The position numbers and the translations under genes are program-made. From JBFXAF01 sp050184585 (GTDB taxonomy: Bacteria > Pseudomonadota > Alphaproteobacteria > Rhizobiales > Rhizobiaceae), in NCBI GenBank assembly GCA_050184585.1, contig JBFXAF010000009.1:117156-181155 (forward strand): DNA of 64,000 nt, given 5' to 3'. Under the pieces are notes generated by a model, which ran no database searches, was not told where the DNA came from, and was given only the letters and a program-made list of their open reading frames with translations. Shown piece by piece: positions 1 to 9,007 of this stretch (positions are counted from its first letter, which is position 1; every line of letters begins with the position of its first letter).

Positions 1-231
1 AAGCAGCGCTATCTGCGGGCCGAGATATTCTCGCGGGACAGCGCCGGGCGGCTTGCCAACATCTATGGCGCAGCCCTGGCGACCGGCGCGACTGTCGAGA
101 GTGTTCAGACCTGGCCGGAACGGCTCCAGGCGGTGACCGCCGATGAGGTCCGCGCCGTGGCCGCAAAATATCTCGACCCGAGCCGGTCCGTCACCGGCTA
201 CATGCTTCCCGCCGATCCGGCCGCGAACTGA
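1..231 (+). CDS. M16 family peptidase, C-terminal fragment
   Basis: An open frame enters from the left edge and stops at 229-231, giving the last 76 residues of a protein. The segment (SRDSAGRLANIYGAALATG, then TADEVRAVAAKYLDPSRS near the end) matches the helical C-terminal part of pitrilysin/M16 peptidases, where a run of this kind closes the second M16 domain. The zinc-binding HxxEH motif would lie upstream, outside the window. A second M16 gene starts only 3 bases after the stop, so this is probably the catalytic half of the usual two-gene heterodimer. The fold family is fairly sure; catalytic activity cannot be judged from this piece. Confidence 0.8.
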   Translation, partial: KQRYLRAEIFSRDSAGRLANIYGAALATGATVESVQTWPERLQAVTADEVRAVAAKYLDPSRSVTGYMLPADPAAN

Positions 232-234
232 GGG

Positions 235-1569
235 ATGAAGATGACCTGCATCATTTCTCCCGCCCTTCGTGTCGCCGCCTCGCTGGCCGCGGCGATCACG
301 CTGGTGCTCGGCATGGCGGCGCAGGCCGCCGCCATGGAGATTCGCGAGGTACGCTCGCCAGGCGGGATCACCGCCTGGCTGGTCGAGGACTACACCGTGC
401 CGATCGTCACCATGCGCTTCGCGTTCAGGGGAGGCTCGACCCAGGACCCTGCCGGAAGGGAAGGTCTTGCCAACATGATGACCGGGTTGTTCGACGAGGG
501 CGCGGGCAGCATGGAATCCGAGGCTTTCCAGACCAGACTTGACGACATCGGCCTGGAGATGAGCTTCAACGCCGGCCGCGACGCGGTGTATGGCTCCGCG
601 AGAATGCTCGCCGACGTTCGCCAGCAGGGTTTCACGCTGCTCGAGCTAGCCTTGACGAAGCCGCGTTTCGACGCCGCGCCGATTGACCGCATCCGTGGGC
701 AGATCGTGGCCGGCATCGACGCCAATGCGCACAATCCTGAGACGGCGGCCCAGATCGCCTGGACCGAGGCGCTCTATGGCGACCATCCCTATGCACGTCG
801 CGATGAAGGAACCGCGCAGACGCTGGCCGCCATCGGCGCGGAGGATTTGCGTGACTTTCACCGCAAGGTGTTCGCCCGCGACAATCTGACGGTCGGAGTT
901 GTCGGCGCGATCTCCGCCGACGAGTTGGCGAGGACGCTCGACCAGCTGTTCGGCGACCTGCCGGAAAACGCTGAACTGCGCCACGTTCAGCACGTCGAAC
1001 CCAAATTCGGACAGTCGGTCACGATCGAGTACGATCTGCCCCAGACGTCGATCCGGCTCGCTTATCCCGGCATCGAACGCAACGACCCGGCGTTTTTCGC
1101 GGCGTTCCTCATGAACCATGTTCTTGGCGGCGGCACCTTCCTGTCGCGTCTGTTCGAGGAAGTTCGTGAGCGGCGTGGGCTTGCCTACAGCGTCGGCTCC
1201 TCTCTCGTGAACAACCAGTTTTCGTCGGCCCTCGCCATAGCCACGGCCACGCGCTCCGACCGCGCTGCCGAGACTCTCGGCATTATTCGCGAGGTGGTTC
1301 GACACATGGCTGAAGAAGGCCCCACCCAGGCGGAACTCGATGCGGCAAAGAGATACGTCAAGGGCGCGTATGCGGTTGCCAACCTCACATCGTCCGGCGC
1401 GATCGCCCGGACTTTGGTTGATCTGCAGCTCGACAAGCTGGGGATCGACTACATCGACCGTCGCGAAGCGCTGATCGATGCGGTAACTCTGGATGAGGCG
1501 AAGGCCGCCGCCCGGCGTCTGCTGTCGGCCGAGCCGGCCGTCATGATCCTGGGGCCGGCCGGCGGCTGA
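235..1569 (+). CDS. M16 family peptidase, probably the non-catalytic subunit
   Basis: A 444-residue protein with an N-terminal signal peptide (hydrophobic stretch about residues 10-33, ending AAQAAA), so periplasmic or envelope-bound. It has two M16-type halves. At the place where active M16 enzymes carry HxxEH, the sequence reads GLANMMTGLF (residues 77-86), so the zinc ligands and the catalytic Glu are replaced by N80, T83 and G84. The second half keeps the substrate-binding RRGLAYSV motif (about residues 313-320). In M16 heterodimers one chain has the zinc site and the other the R/Y pair, so this is best read as the partner of the upstream M16 gene. An in-frame ATG at 241 is an alternative start. 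The stop is followed 23 bases later by a patatin gene. Confidence 0.85.
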   Translation: MKMTCIISPALRVAASLAAAITLVLGMAAQAAAMEIREVRSPGGITAWLVEDYTVPIVTMRFAFRGGSTQDPAGREGLANMMTGLFDEGAGSMESEAFQTRLDDIGLEMSFNAGRDAVYGSARMLADVRQQGFTLLELALTKPRFDAAPIDRIRGQIVAGIDANAHNPETAAQIAWTEALYGDHPYARRDEGTAQTLAAIGAEDLRDFHRKVFARDNLTVGVVGAISADELARTLDQLFGDLPENAELRHVQHVEPKFGQSVTIEYDLPQTSIRLAYPGIERNDPAFFAAFLMNHVLGGGTFLSRLFEEVRERRGLAYSVGSSLVNNQFSSALAIATATRSDRAAETLGIIREVVRHMAEEGPTQAELDAAKRYVKGAYAVANLTSSGAIARTLVDLQLDKLGIDYIDRREALIDAVTLDEAKAAARRLLSAEPAVMILGPAGG

Positions 1570-1592
1570 GGCCGGCAAGCCCGGGGAGGTTG

Positions 1593-2447
1593 ATGGAACC
1601 GAGTTTCGCCTTGGCGCTGGGAGGGGGCGGGGCACGCGGCCTGGCCCACATCCACGTCGTCAGCGCACTCGATGAGTTGGGCATCCGGCCGAAGGTGATC
1701 GCCGGCTCGTCCATCGGCGCGATCATGGGCGCTGGCATGGCCGCCGGCATGACCGGACGGGAAATCCACGATTATGCGCAGGCGATCCTGGGCCGTCGCG
1801 CCGAGGTCGCGAGTCGCATGTGGCGGGCGCGGCCGGCCAGCCTCGGCGAAGTGGTCAGGGGCGGTTTCCGCCTCGGGCAGTTCAATGTCGAGCGCATATT
1901 GAAGTCGTTCCTGCCCGACGCCCTTCCCGAACGCTTCGAAGACCTCGGCATTCCGCTCAAGGTTACGGCGACTGATTTCTTCGGTCACAAGCTGGCGGTC
2001 TTTTCCGACGGCGATCTCGTTTCGGCGCTTGCTGCGTCAGCCGCCTTGCCCGCGATGTTCCGTCCGGTGCGCCGCGACGGGATGCTCCTCATCGACGGCG
2101 GAATCTACAATCCCGTTCCATTCGATCTGCTCGATGGAGCCGCGGACATCGTCGTGGCGATCGACGTGGTCGGAGGGCCGGAGGACATGGGTCGCCTGCG
2201 TCCAAACGCGATGGAGTTGCTGTTCGGAGCCAGCCAGCTGATGATGCAGTCGATCATCGCCATGAAGCTGGCGACGAAGCCGCCGCAAGTGTTCCTCAGG
2301 CCGCCAGTATCCAGGTACCGGGTTCTGGATTTCATGAAGGTGGATCAGGTGTTGACCGAGACGGTCGCGTTCAAGGACGAGGTCAAGCGTGCGATCGACG
2401 CGGTCCTGACCGATTGGCCGCTCGAGGACGGGCGGAAAGCCGAATAG
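1593..2447 (+). CDS. Patatin-like phospholipase, RssA type
   Basis: A 284-residue alpha/beta hydrolase of the bacterial patatin family, predicted to release fatty acids from lipids through a Ser-Asp dyad. Visible motifs are the oxyanion loop GGGGARG (residues 10-16), the nucleophile elbow GSSIG with Ser40, and LIDGGIYNPVPF carrying the catalytic Asp, about residue 170. There is no signal peptide or membrane segment, so it is probably cytoplasmic or peripheral. I use the ATG at 1593, behind GGGGAGG at 1583-1589; a TTG at 1590 is in frame but too close to that site. The stop codon directly abuts the stop of the convergent MATE gene with no base between them. The substrate cannot be read from sequence. 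Confidence 0.88.
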   Translation: MEPSFALALGGGGARGLAHIHVVSALDELGIRPKVIAGSSIGAIMGAGMAAGMTGREIHDYAQAILGRRAEVASRMWRARPASLGEVVRGGFRLGQFNVERILKSFLPDALPERFEDLGIPLKVTATDFFGHKLAVFSDGDLVSALAASAALPAMFRPVRRDGMLLIDGGIYNPVPFDLLDGAADIVVAIDVVGGPEDMGRLRPNAMELLFGASQLMMQSIIAMKLATKPPQVFLRPPVSRYRVLDFMKVDQVLTETVAFKDEVKRAIDAVLTDWPLEDGRKAE

Positions 2448-3884
2448 CTACTGGAGGGTCGCGGCCTTCCCGGTGGAGAACGGCGATTGCGCGGAGGGAG
2501 GCGGGTTCGGCAGCGGTTCGGCCGGAGGCGTGCGCTCGGCGATGCGACCGACGACGCGGAAGCAGATCACGATCGAGGCAATGCCGAAGACAACGGCTCC
2601 GAGTCCCCAGCCGGCGACCACGCCTTCCGCGCCATAAAGGCGTGCGCCGGCCCACACGAACGGGATGACGCCGAGGGTCGAGCGCCCCCAGTTGAAGATC
2701 GTCGAATAGGTCGGGTAGCCCAGATTGTTGAAGGCGGCGCTGGAAACGAAGATCGCGCCGTTGAAGAGGAAGCTGCCGGCGGCGAAATGGCAGAAGAACA
2801 CGACGATGTCGCGGGCCTGCTCCGTCGCGCCGAACGCATCGGCGATCGGGTGGGCGAAGAGCGCAAGCATCGCCCATACGGCTAGCACATAGACGACGGT
2901 CACCATCAGACTGTCACGCATGACGTCTCTCAGCCGGCCATGGAGCCTTGCCCCGTAGTTCTGGCCGAGAATTGGCCCGACCGCGCCGGAAAGCGCGAAG
3001 ATCACGGCGAACGCGACCGGGATGAGGCGCCCGACGATCGCCCATCCGGCAACCGCGTCGTCGCCGAATCGGGCGATCTCGACCGTGACATACGCATTGC
3101 CCACGGGCGTCGCGAGTTGCGTCAGCACGGCTGGAATTCCCACGGCGAAGAACGGCCGCGCGGCCGCGGAGAGCCGCGCCATGTCGGGAAGCTTGACCAG
3201 GCGGTGCACGCGGTGCGCGCCGTGGATCCCGATGGCGAACAGCACCAACCGTGACAGCACGGTCGATATCGCCGCCCCGTCGAGCCCAAGACCGAGGCCG
3301 AAGATCAGCAGGGGATCAAGGACGGCCGCAGCGATACCGCCGCCCAGCGTCACGTACATCGCGCGGCGCGCGTCCCCCACGCCGCGCAGGATACCCGTCG
3401 CACACATGCCGAGCGCCACCAGCGGCGTGGAAGGGATTACGATTTGCAGGAAGCGCGTCGCCAGCGAAAGGGTCTCGCCCTCCGCGCCGAGCAGTGCAAG
3501 CAATGGCCCCAGGAATGGCCAGACGAGCGCCGCCAGCGCGATCGACGTCAGCCCCATGAAGACCAGCGAGGCTCCGCCGAGCCGCGCGGCGTCCTCGCGG
3601 TTGCCGCGACCGAGGGCGCGCGACACCAGCGCGCCGCAGGCGACCGTAAGCCCGATCGCCACCGACACGGTGAAGAACATCAACGTCGAAGCGAACCCGA
3701 TCGCCGCCGCGAGCTGCGTGATCCCGAGCTGGGATATGTAGAAGAGGTTTAGCGCATCGACGAGAAAGATCGCCATCAGCCCGACCGACCCCGTCGCGGT
3801 CATCGAGATGACATGTTTCAGCGTCGAGCCGGTGGTGAAGCGCGCCACCGGCCGGAGGGGCGATGAGGGGACGTCTGCGCTCAA
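2448..3884 (-). CDS. MATE family efflux transporter
   Basis: A 478-residue polytopic inner-membrane protein with about 12 hydrophobic segments, in two halves of the MATE (multidrug and toxin extrusion) fold. Typical features are the N-terminal LKHVISMTATGSVGLMAIF helix and the QLGITQLAAAIGFA region. It is expected to be an H+ or Na+ coupled exporter of drugs or metabolites; no substrate can be assigned. The frame opens at a TTG (3884) that overlaps the stop of the upstream VOC gene by four bases (TTGA), which suggests translational coupling. In-frame GTG and ATG codons slightly downstream are possible. The co-transcribed VOC protein may be a resistance or modification partner, but that is inference. 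Confidence 0.87.
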   Translation of the reverse strand: MSADVPSSPLRPVARFTTGSTLKHVISMTATGSVGLMAIFLVDALNLFYISQLGITQLAAAIGFASTLMFFTVSVAIGLTVACGALVSRALGRGNREDAARLGGASLVFMGLTSIALAALVWPFLGPLLALLGAEGETLSLATRFLQIVIPSTPLVALGMCATGILRGVGDARRAMYVTLGGGIAAAVLDPLLIFGLGLGLDGAAISTVLSRLVLFAIGIHGAHRVHRLVKLPDMARLSAAARPFFAVGIPAVLTQLATPVGNAYVTVEIARFGDDAVAGWAIVGRLIPVAFAVIFALSGAVGPILGQNYGARLHGRLRDVMRDSLMVTVVYVLAVWAMLALFAHPIADAFGATEQARDIVVFFCHFAAGSFLFNGAIFVSSAAFNNLGYPTYSTIFNWGRSTLGVIPFVWAGARLYGAEGVVAGWGLGAVVFGIASIVICFRVVGRIAERTPPAEPLPNPPPSAQSPFSTGKAATLQ

Positions 3885-4297
3885 TGGGCGAAAATCCGGT
3901 CCACCGATGAAAATCCCTTGAACTCCAGCGCGTTGCCCGAGGGATCGCGAATGAAGAGCGTCGCCTGTTCCCCGGGCTCGCCCTTGAATCGGACCATCGG
4001 ACGTTCGATCCAGTCAATATCGGTGCGCGCCTCGAGGCGCCCGGCGAGCGCGCGCCAGTCGTCCATCATAAGCACGACCCCGAAATGCGGGATCGGCACG
4101 GCCACGCCGTCGACCGTTCCATCGCGCGCCACGGCCGATGCCTGCGGCCTCAGATGCGCCGACATCTGGTGGCCGTAGAGGTCGAAATCGACCCAGGTGG
4201 CCGACGACCTGCCGACCGCGCAGCCGAGGACCCCGCCATAGAAGGCGCGCGTTTCGTCGAGGTCGCGAACGGGAAAGGCGAGGTGGAAAGGCGTCAC
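3881..4297 (-). CDS. VOC (glyoxalase/bleomycin-resistance fold) family protein
   Basis: A 138-residue single-domain vicinal-oxygen-chelate protein. It starts with the typical first betaalphabetabetabeta unit (TPFHLAFPVRDLDETRAFYG, then LGCAVGRSSATWVDFDLYG) and ends GNALEFKGF, where the last metal-ligand Glu of the fold is expected. Members bind a divalent metal and act as lyases, dioxygenases or drug-sequestering proteins; the exact activity is unknown. The frame opens further up at a GTG (4318), but a GTG at 4297 has a well-spaced GGAG before it and fits where homologues begin, so I chose that start. It is the first gene of a two-gene operon with the MATE exporter. Confidence 0.8.
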   Translation of the reverse strand: MTPFHLAFPVRDLDETRAFYGGVLGCAVGRSSATWVDFDLYGHQMSAHLRPQASAVARDGTVDGVAVPIPHFGVVLMMDDWRALAGRLEARTDIDWIERPMVRFKGEPGEQATLFIRDPSGNALEFKGFSSVDRIFAH

Positions 4298-4468
4298 TGG
4301 GGCTCGCTCCGACAGCACATGGGCAGCATCGTTCTCACGATCGATTTGTCCCGCCGCCGGTCATTGTCAAGCTCCAGGCGGGGCTTGCCATTGCACATGG
4401 CTGAGTCGGGTCATAGATGGGGTCCGACGCGCCATCGGCGCCGGAACCCGCCCTGTCTGGAAATCATC
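4298..4468. promoter_or_regulatory. Divergent intergenic region between VOC/MATE and tldE
   Basis: About 170 bases separate two divergently read units, so promoters for both must lie here. I could not pick out convincing -35/-10 pairs or an inverted repeat by eye. Confidence 0.35.
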
Positions 4469-5812
4469 ATGTCATACATGGAAGAAGAGGCGAAGCTGAC
4501 CGACCGCGTTGCGGGGCTGGTCGAGGCCGCGCGCAAGGCCGGCGCCGACGCCGCGGATGCGGTCGTGGTGCGGGGCCGCTCCACCAGCGTCTCGGTGCGT
4601 CTTGGCAAGGTGGAGGCGACCGAGTCGTCGGAGAGCGACGACATGTCGCTCAGGGTCTTTGTCGGCCGTCGCGTCGCGAGCGTTTCGGCAAATGCCGGAG
4701 CCGATTTCTTGCAACTCGCCGAACGGGCCGTGGCGATGGCGAAAGCCTCGCCGGAAGACCCGTTCCAGGGTCTGGCCGACGAAAGGAGCCTGGCGAGGAC
4801 CTTCGAGGATCTGGACCTGTTCGATCCGACAGCCGTGTCCGCCGACCGGCTCAGGGAGGATGCGCTCGCCGCCGAGGACGCCGCCCGCGCGATTCCAGGG
4901 GTCACCAACTCCGGCGGCGCGAGCGCCGGCGCCGGCTTGGGTGGCCTTGTGCTCGCCACGTCCCACGGATTTCTGGGCAGCTACCAGGGAACGCGCTTCT
5001 CCCGTTCCGTCAGCGCGGTCGCGGGTGAGGGCACCGGCATGGAGCGCGACTACGACTTTTCGTCCCGCCTGCATTTCGCCGATCTCGACAGCCCGGCGAA
5101 GATCGGCAGGGAGGCCGGTGAGCGCGCCGTGCGGCGGCTCAATCCGCGCAAGGCCGCGACCGGACCGGTGGTCGTGGTCTTCGATCCGCGCGTGGCTCGC
5201 GGCATTGCGGGACATCTGTCGGGGGCGATCAACGGAGCCGCCGTGGCCCGCAAGACGAGTTTCCTGCGCGACATGATGGGGAAGAAGGTAGCGTCGTCGA
5301 CGATCACCGTCACCGACGAGCCGCGCAAGCGACGCGGCCAGTCATCACGACCTTTCGACGGCGAGGGCGTCGTCGGCGATCCCTTGACGATGGTCGAGAA
5401 AGGCGTGCTGAACCACTGGTTCCTCTCGACGTCGACCGCGCGGGAACTCGGGCTCGAGACCAACGGGCGCGGGGTGCGGGCGTCGTCGTCGGTGTCGCCA
5501 TCCTCGACCAACCTGGCGATAGAGCCGGGCGACGTGGCGCCTCGAGACCTGATGCGACAGGTCGGCGCCGGGTTCTATGTGACCGAGGTGTTCGGTCAGG
5601 GCGTCAACATGATTACCGGCGAGTACAGCCGCGGCGCCTCCGGCTTCTGGATCGAAAGCGGTGAAATCGCCTGGCCGGTCTCCGAGGTGACGATCGCGTC
5701 GAACCTGAAGGATATGTTCCTCGCGATGACGCCCGCCGACGATCTGGATCGCAGCTTCGGCACCGCCGCGCCCACCCTGCTGATCGAGGGAATGACCCTT
5801 GCCGGAAGTTAG
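4469..5812 (+). CDS. pmbA: TldE/PmbA family metalloprotease subunit
   Basis: A 447-residue protein of the TldD/PmbA family. In E. coli TldD and TldE (PmbA) form a heterodimeric protease that matures microcin B17 and degrades CcdA. This member has no HExxH-like motif, as expected for TldE; the zinc-bearing TldD must be encoded elsewhere. Family signatures include VRLGKVEATESSESDDMS near the N-terminus, ATGPVVVVFDPRVARGIAGH in the middle and GASGFWIESGEIAWPVSEVT near the C-terminus. The start is the ATG at 4469 (an ATG nine bases on is also possible); earlier in-frame codons run antisense into the VOC gene. It overlaps the next gene by 14 bases. In Hyphomicrobiales it usually heads this lipid A-related block. 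Confidence 0.9.
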   Translation: MSYMEEEAKLTDRVAGLVEAARKAGADAADAVVVRGRSTSVSVRLGKVEATESSESDDMSLRVFVGRRVASVSANAGADFLQLAERAVAMAKASPEDPFQGLADERSLARTFEDLDLFDPTAVSADRLREDALAAEDAARAIPGVTNSGGASAGAGLGGLVLATSHGFLGSYQGTRFSRSVSAVAGEGTGMERDYDFSSRLHFADLDSPAKIGREAGERAVRRLNPRKAATGPVVVVFDPRVARGIAGHLSGAINGAAVARKTSFLRDMMGKKVASSTITVTDEPRKRRGQSSRPFDGEGVVGDPLTMVEKGVLNHWFLSTSTARELGLETNGRGVRASSSVSPSSTNLAIEPGDVAPRDLMRQVGAGFYVTEVFGQGVNMITGEYSRGASGFWIESGEIAWPVSEVTIASNLKDMFLAMTPADDLDRSFGTAAPTLLIEGMTLAGS

Positions 5813-6632
5813 CGCCGGTATTGCCGGGGACCTCGAGCTGATCCGCACCGCGGCCCGCGAGGCGGCGACGATCGCGATGCGCTACTTCAAGGCGGAGCCG
5901 GAAGTCTGGTGGAAGGGCCAGTCGCCGGTCAGCGAAGCCGACTACGCGGTCGATCGCTTTCTGCGCGACCTCCTGACCAAGGCTCGGCCGGACTATGGCT
6001 GGCTCTCGGAGGAAACGGTCGACACGCCCGAGCGACTGACCGCACGCCGCACCTTCGTCGTCGATCCGATCGATGGCACCAGGGCGTTCCTCGAGGGGCG
6101 CAGCACATGGTGCGTCTCGATCGCGGTCGTCGAGGCGGGCAGGCCGCTTGCCGGCGTGCTCGACTGCCCTGCCAAGAACCGCGTCTTCGAGGCTGCCCGC
6201 GGTGGCGGCGCGACGCTTGACGGCGGCGCGATCACAGTCGTTGCCGCCGCCGCATCGCCGCTCGTCGCCGGCCCGAAGGCGCTCGTCGACGTGCTTCCAC
6301 CTGAACTGTTGGCGCGCATTCGTCGCGCGCCCTACGTGCCTTCCCTTGCCTACCGGCTGGCGATGGTCGCGTGCGGCGAACTCGACGGCACCTTCGTCAA
6401 GCCGAATTCGCACGACTGGGATCTCGCCGCCGCCGACCTGATCCTCGCCGAGTCGGGCGGGACCGTGGTGGACGCGGCGGGTCGACTGCTCCAGTACGCC
6501 GGCCCCGACCCCTCGCACGGTCCGCTTGCGGCGGGGAGCGGCGAACTGCTCGAAAGGCTGGTCGCCGCCATCAATCCGCCCGATCCGGGCGGCGCCGCGA
6601 CGGTGGTTCCAAAGCCGGCCGAATTGCTCTAA
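5799..6632 (+). CDS. Inositol monophosphatase / CysQ-type phosphatase
   Basis: A 277-residue member of the Mg2+-dependent, lithium-sensitive phosphatase family. All metal-site motifs are present: WLSEET (about residues 67-72), DPIDGT (residues 89-94) and HDWD (205-208) followed by LAAADLILAESGG. The family includes inositol-1-phosphatase, FBPase-like enzymes and the 3'(2'),5'-bisphosphate nucleotidase CysQ; the GRSTWCVSIAVVEAGRPLAGV region looks more CysQ-like, but substrate cannot be fixed. The frame opens at a TTG inside the end of pmbA, a 14-base overlap that implies coupled translation. Product probably cytoplasmic. Confidence 0.82.
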   Translation: MPEVSAGIAGDLELIRTAAREAATIAMRYFKAEPEVWWKGQSPVSEADYAVDRFLRDLLTKARPDYGWLSEETVDTPERLTARRTFVVDPIDGTRAFLEGRSTWCVSIAVVEAGRPLAGVLDCPAKNRVFEAARGGGATLDGGAITVVAAAASPLVAGPKALVDVLPPELLARIRRAPYVPSLAYRLAMVACGELDGTFVKPNSHDWDLAAADLILAESGGTVVDAAGRLLQYAGPDPSHGPLAAGSGELLERLVAAINPPDPGGAATVVPKPAELL

Positions 6633-6667
6633 GCCTCCGCTCCGCACAGCAACGGGTCGCGACCACG

Positions 6668-6916
6668 ATGGCCGATGGCGATAAGAAACAGCTCTTGCAT
6701 CTCGTGTTCGGCGGCGAGTTGAAGACGCTCGGCACGGTGGCGTTCCGCGACCTCGATCAGCTCGACATCGTCGGCATCTTCCCCGACTACCGTTCCGCGG
6801 AAGCCGCCTGGCGCGCCAAGGCGCAGGCCACCGTCGACAACGCGCACATGCGCTACTTCATCGTGCACCTGCACCGCCTCCTCGATCCCGATGGCGATGT
6901 TGGGCCGGGATCCTGA
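6668..6916 (+). CDS. DUF4170 domain protein
   Basis: A small protein of 82 residues (MADGDKKQLLHLVFGG, then DIVGIFPDYRSAEAAWRAKA and ending RLLDPDGDVGPGS). It matches DUF4170, a short alphaproteobacterial family that typically sits just before the waaA-lpxK genes. No enzyme motif, signal peptide or membrane segment is visible. The middle (V-IFPDY-SAEAAWRAKA-TVD) looks like a compact alpha/beta domain. The ATG at 6668 follows the previous stop by 35 bases. Function is unknown; its place suggests a link to envelope lipid synthesis. Confidence 0.78.
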   Translation: MADGDKKQLLHLVFGGELKTLGTVAFRDLDQLDIVGIFPDYRSAEAAWRAKAQATVDNAHMRYFIVHLHRLLDPDGDVGPGS

Positions 6917-6920
6917 GGCC

Positions 6921-7694
6921 ATGGTGGACGAGTCGGCTGGTCCGCGCGCCGCGTCGGTGAAACGCCGTCCGAACCTGCTCAAGTCCATGTGGCAGCGGGT
7001 CAGGGGACCGATCGCCCGTTCGCGGGTGGTCAAATGGTCCCTGGCGACCCTGATCGTCTGGATTCTGCGTGTCGTTCGCGTCACCAACCCGCTGGTGGCG
7101 GGTTCCAACACGCCGCGCGATCTGGATCCGGCTCATCTGCCAGTGATATTCGCGACATGGCACGGACAGCACTTCCTGTCCCCGTCCTTCTATCCCAGGG
7201 AGATGGGGCTCGCGGCCATGTTCTCGCGCAGCGCGGACGCCGAACTCAACGCCGTCGTCTTCGAGAGGCTCGGGTTCAAGGCCGTGCGCGGCTCCGGAGG
7301 GCGACCCGGCGTCCAGGTCGGCAAGGGTGGGACCCTTGCACTGATCGAACTCAAGCGGCATCTCGACGCCAAGACCAATGTGGCGATGATAGCTGACATT
7401 GCGCATGGCAAGGCGCGGGAGTCGGGGCTCGGCATCATCACTCTCGCCAAGCTGTCGGGGCGGCCGATCGTCCCGCTTGCCACGGTGACCAGCCGGCGAC
7501 GGGTTCTCGAGAAGAGCTGGGATCGTACGACGATCCCGCTGCCGTTCGGCCGGTCGGCGGTTCTTGCCGGCGACGCCATCTGGGTGCCCTCGGACGCCTC
7601 GGCGGACCTGCTCGAGGAGAAACGGCGCGAGTTGACGCGGCTCCTCAACGAGACGACGGACCGCGCATACAGAATGGTTGACGGCGGATCATGA
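6921..7694 (+). CDS. Lysophospholipid/lipid A acyltransferase family protein (DUF374)
   Basis: About 257 residues, with one hydrophobic N-terminal segment (WSLATLIVWILRVVRV) and a DUF374 acyltransferase domain. The motif FATWHGQHFLSP takes the place of the HX4D box of other lipid acyltransferases, followed by SRSADAELNAVVFERLGF and VRGSGGRPG. DUF374 proteins include LpxJ, a late acyltransferase of lipid A in Campylobacter and Helicobacter, so an acyl-transfer step in lipid A assembly is a reasonable inference beside waaA and lpxK. I chose the ATG at 6921 just after the DUF4170 stop; an in-frame ATG at 6891 would overlap that gene. It overlaps waaA by ATGA (7691-7694). Confidence 0.8.
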   Translation: MVDESAGPRAASVKRRPNLLKSMWQRVRGPIARSRVVKWSLATLIVWILRVVRVTNPLVAGSNTPRDLDPAHLPVIFATWHGQHFLSPSFYPREMGLAAMFSRSADAELNAVVFERLGFKAVRGSGGRPGVQVGKGGTLALIELKRHLDAKTNVAMIADIAHGKARESGLGIITLAKLSGRPIVPLATVTSRRRVLEKSWDRTTIPLPFGRSAVLAGDAIWVPSDASADLLEEKRRELTRLLNETTDRAYRMVDGGS

Positions 7695-9007
7695 GCGAGC
7701 GCTGGGCCCGCGCGATCCTGAGCGCCTATCGCTGGACCGGCGCGGCAACCTACCCGCTGGTCGGCGGTTATCTCGCGTACCGGGCGAGCCGCGGCAAGGA
7801 GGATCACGCGCGCCGGGGCGAACGCTACGGCATCACGCAGAGGCAGCGGCCGGAAGGCCCGCTCCTGTGGATGCATGCGGCGAGCGTCGGCGAAACGGTC
7901 GCCGTGATTCCGCTGATGGAACGCGTTGCCGAACTTGGCGTCGGCATCGTCCTCACCACCGGAACCGTGACCTCGGCGAACGTCGCGGCTGAGCGGCTTG
8001 GTCGTCACGTCATCCACCAGTACGTGCCTCTGGACATGAAGCCGGCCGTCAAGAATTTCCTCGACCACTGGTCGCCGGACCTGGCGATCATGGCCGAGTC
8101 GGAGATCTGGCCCGTCACCATCATGGAACTTGGCCAACGACGGGTGCCGCAGATCCTGGTGAACGGCCGCATGTCGGATCGCTCCTTCGCGGCCTGGTCC
8201 AAGCGCTCCTATCTCGCCGAAGCGATATTCGAGAACCTGTCGCACGTCGCCGCCCAGTCCGACCAGGACGGGGAGCGGTTCCTCGCTCTCGGAGCCCGCC
8301 CCGTCACCGTCACCGGCAACCTCAAGGGCGACACCCAGCCTCCGCCGGCGGATGTCAGGGCTGTAGGCGCGATCGAGGCGCAGATCGGACCACGGCGCAC
8401 CTGGGCCGCGATCTCGACCCATGCCGGCGAGGAAGCGGTGGCCGCCCGTGTTCATGCGACGTTGAGGCCGCGTCATCCCGATCTGCTGACGATCATCGTG
8501 CCGCGTCATCCGGAACGGGCCGGGGCGCTCGCGGACGAGTTCGCGGCGATGGGGCTGAAGGTCGTGCGGCGCAGCGACGGCGGCCGCATCCGCGCGGACA
8601 CCGACATCTATCTTGGCGACACCATCGGCGAGATGGGACTCTACCTTCGCCTCACCGAGATTGCGTTCGTCGGGCGCTCCCTGACCGCCGAGGGAGGCCA
8701 GAACCCCCTCGAGCCCGCCATGCTTGGCACTGCCGTTCTTGCCGGGCTGAATGTCCAGAATTTCCGCGAATCCTATCAGCGGCTGATCGCCAGCGGCGGC
8801 GCCAAGCTGGTCAAGGACCGGGAAATGCTCGCGGGCGCGGTCAATTTCCTGCTCAACAACGCCAGCGCTCGCCGGGAAATGATCCGTGCCGGCGAAGGCA
8901 CCGTGAACGAGATGCGTGGCGCGCTGGCCAAGACCATGCGCGTGTTGCAGCCCTTCATCCAGCCCCTGAGCGTCAAGTCCCGGCTCCAGGGCGGCGCGCA
9001 GCGCTGA
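7691..9007 (+). CDS. waaA: 3-deoxy-D-manno-octulosonic acid (Kdo) transferase
   Basis: A 438-residue GT30 glycosyltransferase that adds Kdo from CMP-Kdo to the lipid IVA precursor on the inner face of the inner membrane. An N-terminal hydrophobic anchor (about residues 8-30) is followed by RRGERYG, with Glu44 the expected catalytic base, and by the hallmark HAASVGE (residues 62-68). The second half carries the nucleotide-binding domain (TFLKGDTQ-like NLKGDTQ, then GRSLTAEGGQNPLEPA, conserved in the family). Length is normal. It is translationally coupled on both sides: ATGA overlap with the acyltransferase and a 1-base TGATG junction with lpxK. Confidence 0.95.
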   Translation: MSERWARAILSAYRWTGAATYPLVGGYLAYRASRGKEDHARRGERYGITQRQRPEGPLLWMHAASVGETVAVIPLMERVAELGVGIVLTTGTVTSANVAAERLGRHVIHQYVPLDMKPAVKNFLDHWSPDLAIMAESEIWPVTIMELGQRRVPQILVNGRMSDRSFAAWSKRSYLAEAIFENLSHVAAQSDQDGERFLALGARPVTVTGNLKGDTQPPPADVRAVGAIEAQIGPRRTWAAISTHAGEEAVAARVHATLRPRHPDLLTIIVPRHPERAGALADEFAAMGLKVVRRSDGGRIRADTDIYLGDTIGEMGLYLRLTEIAFVGRSLTAEGGQNPLEPAMLGTAVLAGLNVQNFRESYQRLIASGGAKLVKDREMLAGAVNFLLNNASARREMIRAGEGTVNEMRGALAKTMRVLQPFIQPLSVKSRLQGGAQR

